Shown here: in pieces, positions 7,377-13,736 of the stretch
How the letters are laid out: each line of letters starts with the position of its first letter
Numbering within the stretch: the first letter of the stretch is position 1
NCBI GenBank assembly: GCA_001773295.1
Contig: MEWG01000050.1
Span: 7,210-26,035, forward strand
Origin: a candidate division WWE3 bacterium RIFOXYD1_FULL_39_9
GTDB lineage: Bacteria; Patescibacteriota; WWE3; UBA101185; UBA10185
Reading direction: 5' to 3'
Length of the DNA stretch: 18,826 nt
Notes under the pieces: model-generated
The model's database searches: none
Seen by the model: the letters and a program-made list of their open reading frames with translations, nothing else
Told to the model about the DNA's origin: nothing
Made by a program: the position numbers and the translations under genes

Positions 7377-7419
7377 TATAATCCCATTAAGCAAAAAAAC
7401 TAATACTATAAGAAAGGAG
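7377..7419 (+). promoter_or_regulatory. Promoter -10 and strong Shine-Dalgarno of the orphan gene at 7427
   Basis: Perfect TATAAT at 7377-7382 with a weak -35 (TTATAC, 7354-7359, 17-nt spacing). The leader of about 38 nt ends in AGAAAGGAG (7411-7419), 7 nt before the ATG at 7427. This contrasts with the leaderless neighbours. Confidence 0.6.
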
Positions 7420-7426
7420 ACACAAA

Positions 7427-7762
7427 ATGGAGGATACGCAGGTATTAATCTCGATCTTCAAAGCCAATGGCCCGCACTCAGGTAAGCTGCAGTGGGCTAC
7501 CGTAAGTGTTAATGCCTCGAAGGGAAATGGAACTCCGGAAGATTCTTTTACTGTTACACCAGGTCGTGATTTTTCCGCTAGAACTCTTTCTTGGGAAGAC
7601 TACGAGCGAGAATTTGCACCGTCCCTGCCTGATAACATTACGCAAAGAATCGAAAGGGCCCTTGTAGCATGCACGCCATTGCACTACGACAAGATGCCTC
7701 GATCAAACGTTAAAAGAGTCCGCGGATCACTTGTTCAGATTAACATTTACGTAACTTGTTAA
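7427..7762 (+). CDS. Small orphan protein of unknown function
   Basis: 111 residues, soluble-looking, no signal peptide or membrane helix. The N-terminal half alternates hydrophobic and polar residues (VLISIF, QWATVSVNA) and contains Gly/Asn/Ser-rich loops. The middle is acidic and aromatic (LSWEDYEREF), then an amphipathic helix (ITQRIERALVAC), and the end is strand-like (RGSLVQINIYVTC). Two cysteines (one at the C-terminus). No family recognised. It is a self-contained transcription unit with promoter, strong Shine-Dalgarno and perfect terminator, which argues that it is real and well expressed. GC is about 45% by sample rows, above its neighbours. Small fold, regulator and phage-derived protein are all possible; none is supported. 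Confidence 0.7.
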   Translation: MEDTQVLISIFKANGPHSGKLQWATVSVNASKGNGTPEDSFTVTPGRDFSARTLSWEDYEREFAPSLPDNITQRIERALVACTPLHYDKMPRSNVKRVRGSLVQINIYVTC

Positions 7763-7773
7763 CTGAACACCTC

Positions 7774-7829
7774 GACGACCGTATGAAAAGCAAGCAATTG
7801 CCCTAACTCATACGGTCGTCTTCCTTTTG
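7774..7829 (+). terminator. Rho-independent terminator, two-tier hairpin
   Basis: A perfect 13-bp stem (GACGACCGTATGA 7774-7786 with TCATACGGTCGTC 7808-7820) encloses an inner 4-bp stem (GCAA 7790-7793 with TTGC 7798-7801) capped by a GCAA tetraloop. A T-rich run (TTCCTTTTG, 7821-7829) follows. It ends the 7427 unit. The following -10 box of the dehydrogenase begins 12 nt after the stem. Confidence 0.9.
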
Positions 7830-7832
7830 ATC

Positions 7833-7838
7833 TATAAT
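7833..7838 (+). promoter_or_regulatory. -10 box of a leaderless promoter (dehydrogenase)
   Basis: Perfect TATAAT, 6 nt (CTTTTC) before the ATG at 7845. The transcript should start on the A of the start codon. The -35 region falls inside the terminator stem and is weak. No Shine-Dalgarno. Confidence 0.65.
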
Positions 7839-7844
7839 CTTTTC

Positions 7845-8681
7845 ATGAACAAAAAAGTTGTTTTTATTACCGGCTGTTCTTCCGGCATCGGATATCTTAC
7901 TGCTAGATTGTTTGCAAGAAACGGCTGGAAAGTCTTCGCAGGAATTCGCGATCTCAACGGAGAAGGCGCAAACAAATTAGCAAACATCGCTAAACTCGAA
8001 GAACTTGATCTTCAATTAGTTGAGATAGATGTTTCAAGTGAAACCAGTGTAGACAATGCGCTTACTAAATTTAAACAAGAGCAATTTCAAATCGACGTTT
8101 TAATAAATAACGCAGGATTCGGTTATGTCGGGCCGGTAGAAGTTTTTAGTGACTACGAAGTTAAAAATCAATACGAGACTAATGTATACGGTGTTTTAAG
8201 AGTCAGTCGACACTTAATTCCATTAATGCGCGCTCAAAAATCTGGAACAATAATTAATATCAGTTCAATAGCCGGATTAACACCATTCCCTCTTTACGGT
8301 TTGTATGCATCCTCAAAATTTGCTTTAGAAAGTCTATCTGAAGCAATGGCGTTTGAACTTAATCATTTTGGAATCAAGGTCTCACTAGTCGAACCCGGTA
8401 CTTTTGAAACCAATTTCTCAAAAAATCTAAAAAAGTCGGACAATATCGAAGCGTTTCCCGAATATAACCGGCTTACGGAGAATTTCGCATCCAGATATAA
8501 TAAAGTTCGCCCAAGACAAGATCCAGAAAAAGTTGCACGTCAGATTTGGGAAATTGCAAATACAAAAAAACCAAAAATGCGATATGTTGTCGGACTTGAC
8601 GCAAAAGTCTACATTTTGGCCAAAAAGCTTCTACCGTATCCGATATGGTTCAACATACTTCGCCTCATTTACAAATGGTAA
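7845..8681 (+). CDS. Short-chain dehydrogenase/reductase
   Basis: 278 residues, classical SDR size (PF00106). Rossmann nucleotide motif T9-G10-C-S-S-G14-I-G16, the D62-V dinucleotide-binding position, NNAG (88-91), N113, catalytic S141 and Y154-x3-K158, then P184-G (EPG). The C-terminal extension (about 220-278) ends in a hydrophobic/basic stretch (PYPIWFNILRLIYKW) that may touch the membrane. Closest in style to 17-beta-HSD/retinol-dehydrogenase-like SDRs acting on lipids or ketones with NADP(H); substrate unknown. An in-frame TTG at 7827 lies upstream of the promoter -10 box and cannot be the start; the ATG at 7845 is used. Its stop overlaps the possible promoter of the ABC exporter, 9 nt upstream of that gene. 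Confidence 0.9.
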   Translation: MNKKVVFITGCSSGIGYLTARLFARNGWKVFAGIRDLNGEGANKLANIAKLEELDLQLVEIDVSSETSVDNALTKFKQEQFQIDVLINNAGFGYVGPVEVFSDYEVKNQYETNVYGVLRVSRHLIPLMRAQKSGTIINISSIAGLTPFPLYGLYASSKFALESLSEAMAFELNHFGIKVSLVEPGTFETNFSKNLKKSDNIEAFPEYNRLTENFASRYNKVRPRQDPEKVARQIWEIANTKKPKMRYVVGLDAKVYILAKKLLPYPIWFNILRLIYKW

Positions 8682-8684
8682 TAT
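8679..8684 (+). promoter_or_regulatory. Possible -10 box before the ABC exporter
   Basis: TAATAT overlaps the stop codon of the dehydrogenase and lies 6 nt before the GTG at 8691, the same geometry as the other leaderless genes. No good -35 is visible, and the spacing also allows an operon with the dehydrogenase. Confidence 0.35.
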
Positions 8685-8690
8685 AGATAG

Positions 8691-10553
8691 GTGGCCGAGT
8701 CATCGTCTCAAGATCAAAATAATAAATACGAGAGAGTTTCCCTAAAAGAGTTTTTTGAACTATCAAAGTGGGTTACTAAGATAATTTTTTCTATCAATCC
8801 GGTATTTGCGACTTTAAATGTAATTTTCGGTTTCTTGCACACAATCAGGTCACTAGTAAATAGCTTAATCTTAGCCAAAATCTTGGATATTTTGGTGAAA
8901 ACTGCTCAATCAGAAAATGCCTCGATTTCCGATCTTTACCCAATCCTAAGTGTCCTTATTCTTGTTCAACTGGCATACTCTGTTTTGGATTTTTTTAAGG
9001 CATACTCAGAAAGGTCTCTCGAGATTACAGCCGGAGTAATGCTTCGTAAAAATTTGTATACAAAGATGCACGAACTTGGAGTGCAAACGTTAGAAAGACC
9101 GGAGGTTACAGACAAGATACACCGCGCCGGCGGGTATATGGGAACAGTTATGAGGTACTACAACCAGATAGTAGATCTGATAAGTTATACAGGAGGAACA
9201 ATCACAACAGCAATAATAGTTTTCAGGTACGTACCGGAAATCATCCCGGTAATATTGCTTCTTTCAATTCCAAAATATCTCAATGATAAGAAATATAGAA
9301 CTCAAATCTGGAAGTTTGACTACGAAACAACTGAGGATTACAGAAAGTCATCAAATACATATTACAACTTAACAAGTCCAGCAGATCTTCAAGAAATCTT
9401 TATAAACAACTCATTTGGATTTCTAGACAAAAAGTATATGGAATACCAAAAGTGGTACATGGACAAATCAATTGAGATTCGAAAAAAATGGTTTTTGGGC
9501 TTGTATTCTATGGATTTTATCAGTAACTTTGGTACCTATTATGGTTTTATAAGAATCTTTTCCAGATTTATCGCTGGGGCGACTTCCGTTGGAAATATTT
9601 ACTTTCAACTCAATACGCTTATGAGTTTCCAGAATAGCTTATACAGGACTTTTCAGGTTTTTAACGGACTCTTTGACTTTTCGGTCAGGATGAAAGATGT
9701 TTATGTACTTTTCCAAACAAAAAAAGCGTTTGAGGACGGATCAGTAGAACTTGGCAAATTGGAAAAAGGGCCAACGATTGAGTTTGTAGATGTGGACTTT
9801 ACGTATCCTCGGGGCGCAAAACCAGTTATCGAAAAACTAAATTTGAAAATAGAATCAGGCGAGAAGGTCGCGATTGTAGGTCCAAACGGAGCCGGAAAAA
9901 CCACACTTGTCAGACTTATTTCAAGGATGTATCAAGTATCAAACGGCACTATTCTCATTGACAACCAAAATATTAACGACTTGGTCGGTGAAACTTTATA
10001 CAAGAACATGGGAGTTTTGATGCAGGAATATAATACACATACTCAGCTCACCGTCCGGGAAAATATTTATCTAGGTAGAGCAGACAGCCCGATTGATGAA
10101 GAAAAAATTATTGCAGCGGCAAAAAGCGCCGATGCACTTGGATTTATTGAAGAACTACCAAACAAATTTGGTCAAATCTTAAGTGAACGATTTAAAGGAG
10201 GAATAAAATTAAGTACCGGGCAGTGGCAAAAATTGGCAATAGCAAGATTCTTTTACAGAGATGCTCCTCTTGTAATATTTGACGAACCCACGGCATCAAT
10301 TGACGCAGAATCTGAGTTTAATATCTTCAACAGGATATACTCATTTTTCAAAAACAAAACCGTAATTATCATTTCACACAGATTCTCCACAGTTCGAAAT
10401 GCAGACAGGATAATTGTGTTGGTTAAAGGAAAAGTAGTGGAAGACGGCAACCACTCAGAACTAATGGCGCTTAACGGAGAGTATGCAAAAGCGTTCTTAC
10501 TTCAGGCAAAGGGATACGACAACAATCCTGTAGAAACGATCGCTGCACAGTAA
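8691..10553 (+). CDS. ABC exporter, fused permease and ATPase (half-transporter)
   Basis: 620 residues with a GTG start. Residues about 1-345 hold the membrane domain (hydrophobic segments near 33-60, 80-100, 160-185 and 270-305), residues 360-600 the ATPase. Walker A G397-P-N-G-A-G-K-T, signature L507-S-T-G-Q-W, Walker B ending in D531-E532, and H-loop H563 are all intact, so it should be active. The signature has Thr where most have Gly (LSGGQ). One half-transporter must form a homodimer; the LSxGQW form is found in MsbA/lantibiotic-type exporters. Cargo unknown, perhaps a lipid or peptide. The start is the GTG 9 nt after the dehydrogenase stop; no Shine-Dalgarno is seen, only a possible -10 box. 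Likely co-transcribed with the dehydrogenase at least in part. Confidence 0.92.
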   Translation: MAESSSQDQNNKYERVSLKEFFELSKWVTKIIFSINPVFATLNVIFGFLHTIRSLVNSLILAKILDILVKTAQSENASISDLYPILSVLILVQLAYSVLDFFKAYSERSLEITAGVMLRKNLYTKMHELGVQTLERPEVTDKIHRAGGYMGTVMRYYNQIVDLISYTGGTITTAIIVFRYVPEIIPVILLLSIPKYLNDKKYRTQIWKFDYETTEDYRKSSNTYYNLTSPADLQEIFINNSFGFLDKKYMEYQKWYMDKSIEIRKKWFLGLYSMDFISNFGTYYGFIRIFSRFIAGATSVGNIYFQLNTLMSFQNSLYRTFQVFNGLFDFSVRMKDVYVLFQTKKAFEDGSVELGKLEKGPTIEFVDVDFTYPRGAKPVIEKLNLKIESGEKVAIVGPNGAGKTTLVRLISRMYQVSNGTILIDNQNINDLVGETLYKNMGVLMQEYNTHTQLTVRENIYLGRADSPIDEEKIIAAAKSADALGFIEELPNKFGQILSERFKGGIKLSTGQWQKLAIARFFYRDAPLVIFDEPTASIDAESEFNIFNRIYSFFKNKTVIIISHRFSTVRNADRIIVLVKGKVVEDGNHSELMALNGEYAKAFLLQAKGYDNNPVETIAAQ

Positions 10554-10576
10554 CTTCGCAGCACTAGGTTAAAACC

Positions 10577-11869
10577 TTACTTCATGGAAAAGTTTTCGAA
10601 GAATATTCTGTCGTCTGTAATTCCCAATGCGTTAAACTGATCCTTCATTGTAAACATCATTTTTTCAGGACCGCAGACTTGAACATAATGTGAAGAAATA
10701 TTTTCCATGCCCTCGGAGATTTTCTCCGCTGTCAAAAAGCCCAAATCTTTTGTGCACCACTTTACAAACTTTACGTTTGGCAATTTTTGACAAATATTTT
10801 CGATCTCTTCTACAAAAACTCCTTCTTCCTGCAAACCATACGAATAGAAAAATGTTATTTTATGATTTGAAGGATGCGCGGACTCCTGCCTTAACATACT
10901 CAAAAACGGCGTTACACCTATGCCACCCGCTATCCAGATTAGATTTTTGGGCGTGGGATCTGCATAAATTTTTCCGAATCTACCGTAAGGTCCGTAAATT
11001 GCGACTACATCATCTTTGAGAATATTTGCCGCGCTTTTTGTAAAGTCCCCTAACACTTTCATCGAAATTCTAAGTATGTCTTCGTCAGGAGACGTAGAAA
11101 AAGAAAATGGATGCGCCTCCTTGCCTATTGACGATTTTCTAAAAGAAAAGTAGCCGAACTGTCCCGGTGTAAATTTTATCTTTCTCCCGGCCGGTCGAAA
11201 GTAAACGTTAATAACCTCGTGTGTAATATCGGTCTTTTCTACTAAGTAAACTGATCTTGGACCCATTTTTGAATAAAATATAAGTGTATAAATTGCCGAC
11301 AACAAACCGGCCGCGATAAAACCCAAAATCCAGAATCTTAACGGCATAAAAACCGCGACGTCACTTGGCATAAAATAAACGTGCACTGAAGCTAACAAAA
11401 AACTCACTCCCAAAAGTTTGTGCGTATATCTCCAGATGTTGTAAGGGATCTTTATCAATAAAATAAAGATGAACGGAATAATTAACGAATAAATCGCCAA
11501 AATCCCGAAATTGTGAATAAGGTATGGCCCAGGTATTGCGTAAATCAAGGCAAACTGCACGTTTGGTAAAGACTGGATGATCATCGCTGTCGGGTGCATC
11601 AATATTAAAGAAAACGCAAACACCCCAATCAAATGATGAATTCTATAAACTTTATCCAAACCTCCGAATAGATCTTCAACAAAAGTAATACGAGTAGATA
11701 AAAGTAGCGCAGTGGCCATGAGCACACAACCGATAAGTCCGCAAATCTGGCTCAATGCTAATAATGGATAATCTGTAATAAAAGACAGCTGTGGTTTTGA
11801 GAGCAGCCAAAGAAATGCCGTAATAGTTCCCAAAACAGCGATGATGATGTAACCCCTGAATTTACTCAC
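10577..11869 (-). CDS. Ferric-reductase-like transmembrane flavocytochrome
   Basis: 430 residues with a GTG start. Six or so membrane helices occupy residues 5-200 (PF01794-like), with two histidine pairs each spaced 13 apart, H79/H92 and H150/H163, the arrangement that holds two hemes in ferric reductases and NADPH oxidases. The C-terminal half is a ferredoxin-NADP reductase module: FAD motif H253-P-F-S-F-S, nucleotide motif G315-G-I-G-V-T-P, and the terminal C399-G-P. It would pass electrons from cytoplasmic NAD(P)H through FAD and heme to an acceptor outside the membrane (Fe3+, Cu2+ or O2 are the family's substrates). It is convergent with the ABC exporter and lies 40 nt after the Asp/Glu-rich protein on the same strand, with its own likely promoter. 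Confidence 0.9.
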   Translation of the reverse strand: MSKFRGYIIIAVLGTITAFLWLLSKPQLSFITDYPLLALSQICGLIGCVLMATALLLSTRITFVEDLFGGLDKVYRIHHLIGVFAFSLILMHPTAMIIQSLPNVQFALIYAIPGPYLIHNFGILAIYSLIIPFIFILLIKIPYNIWRYTHKLLGVSFLLASVHVYFMPSDVAVFMPLRFWILGFIAAGLLSAIYTLIFYSKMGPRSVYLVEKTDITHEVINVYFRPAGRKIKFTPGQFGYFSFRKSSIGKEAHPFSFSTSPDEDILRISMKVLGDFTKSAANILKDDVVAIYGPYGRFGKIYADPTPKNLIWIAGGIGVTPFLSMLRQESAHPSNHKITFFYSYGLQEEGVFVEEIENICQKLPNVKFVKWCTKDLGFLTAEKISEGMENISSHYVQVCGPEKMMFTMKDQFNALGITDDRIFFENFSMK

Positions 11870-11874
11870 AGTTA

Positions 11875-11904
11875 ATTCTACTCAAAGATCAGTAGTTTCT
11901 TCAA
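11875..11904 (-). promoter_or_regulatory. Probable leaderless promoter of the flavocytochrome
   Basis: TTGAAG (11899-11904), an 18-nt spacer, then TAGAAT (11875-11880) on the minus strand, 5 nt before the GTG at 11869. No Shine-Dalgarno. Confidence 0.45.
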
Positions 11905-11909
11905 TTTAT

Positions 11910-13097
11910 TTAGAAACTGAAGATATCCAGGACTTTAATAAAGATTGACTGGGTTGTATCAAGCAATTCCCCTGTGGATGGGTCAAATGTCAGTTCCATA
12001 GGAATTTGCATCTTGAAAACACCGAACAATCTTTCACTTCGCTCTCCTGATAAGACATATTTCACTTCTCCGTCGACATCTTCAAGATTTACTGTATCTA
12101 CCGAAGAAAGCTGTGCTTTTTCAACAACTGTATCCGGCATTGCTTTCAGCTCGACGTCCCCGGCAGGTGTATTTACAAAGATCTGACCGGTGTCAGGATC
12201 AACTGTCATTGGAAATAAACTTTCCACGCCAATTCCCGATCTGGTAATTCTAAATGTGTTACCTGATGCTTTGATACTCAATTTACCGGCGAAGTCGGAT
12301 TCTCCGTCCTGACCTTCTGTAGAAATTAGCAATTTCTCGTCGTTGGGATCGTACTCAATTTTAGAAAATTCCGGAGATCCCTCCTTAACCTTTAATTCAA
12401 GCTTGCCGTCCTCAGTTTTTAATTTAAGCTCGGAAGCCTGCTCACCGTTTAGAGTGTATATTTTAACTTTTGCCTCTTGTTGTCCATCCTCATCTTGCTC
12501 AAATTTTTCTTCTTTTATCTTGTTACCAAAAATTCCGTAAGTAATTACTTCGATTTTAATTTCATTGCCTTTTACTTTACGGGTGATTTCTGTTCTTGTG
12601 CCGTCAGCATTTTGGATTACTTGTTTAGTCTCAAACTCTCTTTCATCCTCGTCTTCAAGCTCACTCTCTAGCTCGTCTTCATCATCGTCATCACTTTCAT
12701 CCTCAAGTTCATTTTCAAACTCGTCTTCATCCTCGTCTTCTATGTCATTATCATCGGAGTCACTATCATCATTCTCCTCATTCTCTTCATCCCTGTCTTC
12801 ATCCTCGTCATCGTCCGAATCATTGTCATCTCCGCTGTTGTCGTCTTCCTCATCGTCTTCATCATCATCTTCACTTTCACCGCTATTATCGTCTTCCTCA
12901 TCGTCGTCACCTAATACCGAACTTAGAGTAGTAGGTGAGGCTAATTTGGCGGAACTATCTACTGTAAAATAGCCTGTCACGGCCATCATTAGCAAAAAAA
13001 GTAATATTATAGGAAGCTGCAAAACGTAAAATGTAACACTTTTATTGTTTTTGGGTAGATTTTTGTTCATATATAGATGGTGGCACATATCCTTCAT
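11910..13097 (-). CDS. Cell-surface protein with a long Asp/Glu-rich region
   Basis: 395 residues from the ATG at 13097; an internal ATG at 13070 (386 residues) is equally possible, and no Shine-Dalgarno or clear -10 decides. A basic N-terminus and one hydrophobic segment (about 23-45) act as signal anchor. Residues about 64-158 are almost entirely Asp, Glu, Ser, Asn and Gly. The remaining 235 residues are strand-like and repetitive in style: T-x-I-x-x-K-V, DPNDEKLLIS, DPDTGQIFV and DPSTGELLD turns. The acidic stretch would bind cations (Ca2+, iron or copper) or act as a disordered spacer away from the wall. No family recognised. It lies upstream of the ferric-reductase-like gene on the same strand. 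There are no cysteines in the C-terminal part. Confidence 0.8.
   Translation of the reverse strand: MKDMCHHLYMNKNLPKNNKSVTFYVLQLPIILLFLLMMAVTGYFTVDSSAKLASPTTLSSVLGDDDEEDDNSGESEDDDEDDEEDDNSGDDNDSDDDEDEDRDEENEENDDSDSDDNDIEDEDEDEFENELEDESDDDDEDELESELEDEDEREFETKQVIQNADGTRTEITRKVKGNEIKIEVITYGIFGNKIKEEKFEQDEDGQQEAKVKIYTLNGEQASELKLKTEDGKLELKVKEGSPEFSKIEYDPNDEKLLISTEGQDGESDFAGKLSIKASGNTFRITRSGIGVESLFPMTVDPDTGQIFVNTPAGDVELKAMPDTVVEKAQLSSVDTVNLEDVDGEVKYVLSGERSERLFGVFKMQIPMELTFDPSTGELLDTTQSIFIKVLDIFSF
12650..12913. repeat. Low-complexity (GAn)n-type coding repeat
   Basis: Imperfect short-period repetition of TCATCGTC/TCTTCATC on the plus strand, encoding the Asp/Glu tract of the surface protein on the minus strand. 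The period is trinucleotide-based and irregular; it also creates Ser-rich open frames on the other strand that are not genes. Confidence 0.8.
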
Positions 13098-13114
13098 CGT
13101 GTCTAGTAGAAAAT

Positions 13115-13143
13115 TTGCTAAAAAAAATCCGTTAACAGATAAT
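13115..13143 (+). promoter_or_regulatory. Leaderless promoter of the cupin isomerase
   Basis: TTGCTA (13115-13120), a 17-nt spacer, then GATAAT (13138-13143), 9 nt before the ATG at 13153. Predicted leader 0-3 nt; no Shine-Dalgarno. Confidence 0.55.
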
Positions 13144-13152
13144 TAAAACGTC

Positions 13153-13731
13153 ATGAAATTAAAAAGCTCCCGCCCATTTTCAGAACTTTCCGAAATCCTA
13201 TATAACCCTTCCGCCAAAGACGGTCCGGAAATAGCTTATTGGGTATTTTCAGAAATTTCCAAAGGTAAGTGGGAAAACATGACAGTAACCTCGGCGGGAT
13301 TTTACGGCGATGAATTTACAAAAACTTACGGGCATTATCACGGAACAAATGTTGTAGAAAACTATTTGTTAGTTTCAGGAAAAGGTGTTTTGCAGCTGCA
13401 AAAGAAAATTGTGGAGAACGAAACGGTAGTAGAAAATAGAGTGGAAAGCGTTTACATGGTTCAATTTGAAAAACCCGGAGAAAAAATCAGCATTCCATAT
13501 GAATTTGGGCATTCGTTTTCCAATGTCGGAAATGAACCATTGGTGACTTTTGATGACTGGCGCAGCGGGCACACAGATCATGATTATGAAATCATACAAA
13601 AACAAAAAGGGCTTTGTTACTATCTTTTAAGAGACGAGCATGCGGGAATAAAACTTGTGCCAAATCCAAATTACACTCAACACCCAAAACCTATCTGGAT
13701 TACACCAAACGAATTCAATGAACTTTTTTAA
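13153..13731 (+). CDS. pgiA: Cupin-type (archaeal) glucose-6-phosphate isomerase
   Basis: 192 residues, the size of the archaeal cupin phosphoglucose isomerase (PF06560), unrelated to the common 450-550-residue enzyme. The metal site is visible as H61-Y-H63 (KTYGHYHG), E69 (VVENY) and H120 (FGHSFSN), matching the His/His/Glu/His ligands of the Pyrococcus furiosus enzyme with one residue less between H63 and E69. The tail (GHTDHDYE, KLVPNPNY) also follows that enzyme. It interconverts glucose 6-phosphate and fructose 6-phosphate in glycolysis or sugar synthesis. It is divergent from the acidic surface protein, has its own leaderless promoter, and ends 5 nt before the convergent stop of the ABC permease. 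The alternative, another cupin sugar-phosphate isomerase, is less likely given the whole-length match. Confidence 0.85.
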   Translation: MKLKSSRPFSELSEILYNPSAKDGPEIAYWVFSEISKGKWENMTVTSAGFYGDEFTKTYGHYHGTNVVENYLLVSGKGVLQLQKKIVENETVVENRVESVYMVQFEKPGEKISIPYEFGHSFSNVGNEPLVTFDDWRSGHTDHDYEIIQKQKGLCYYLLRDEHAGIKLVPNPNYTQHPKPIWITPNEFNELF

Positions 13732-13736
13732 GAAAA

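Noticed and set aside
7827..7844. Upstream TTG start for the dehydrogenase
   Set aside because: The -10 box lies inside this extension, so it would not be transcribed.
7427..8681. Toxin-antitoxin pair
   Set aside because: The 7427 protein shows no known toxin or antitoxin motif, has its own terminator, and the next gene is a clear dehydrogenase.
10554..10576. Terminator between the ABC exporter and the flavocytochrome
   Set aside because: AGGTTAAAACCT gives only a 4-bp stem with no T-run; too weak to call.
12565..12972. Plus-strand open frame of 135 codons, almost pure serine in its centre
   Set aside because: It is the antisense of the Asp/Glu tract: GAT/GAA-type codons read backwards give Ser codons. 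It has no ribosome site and no promoter.
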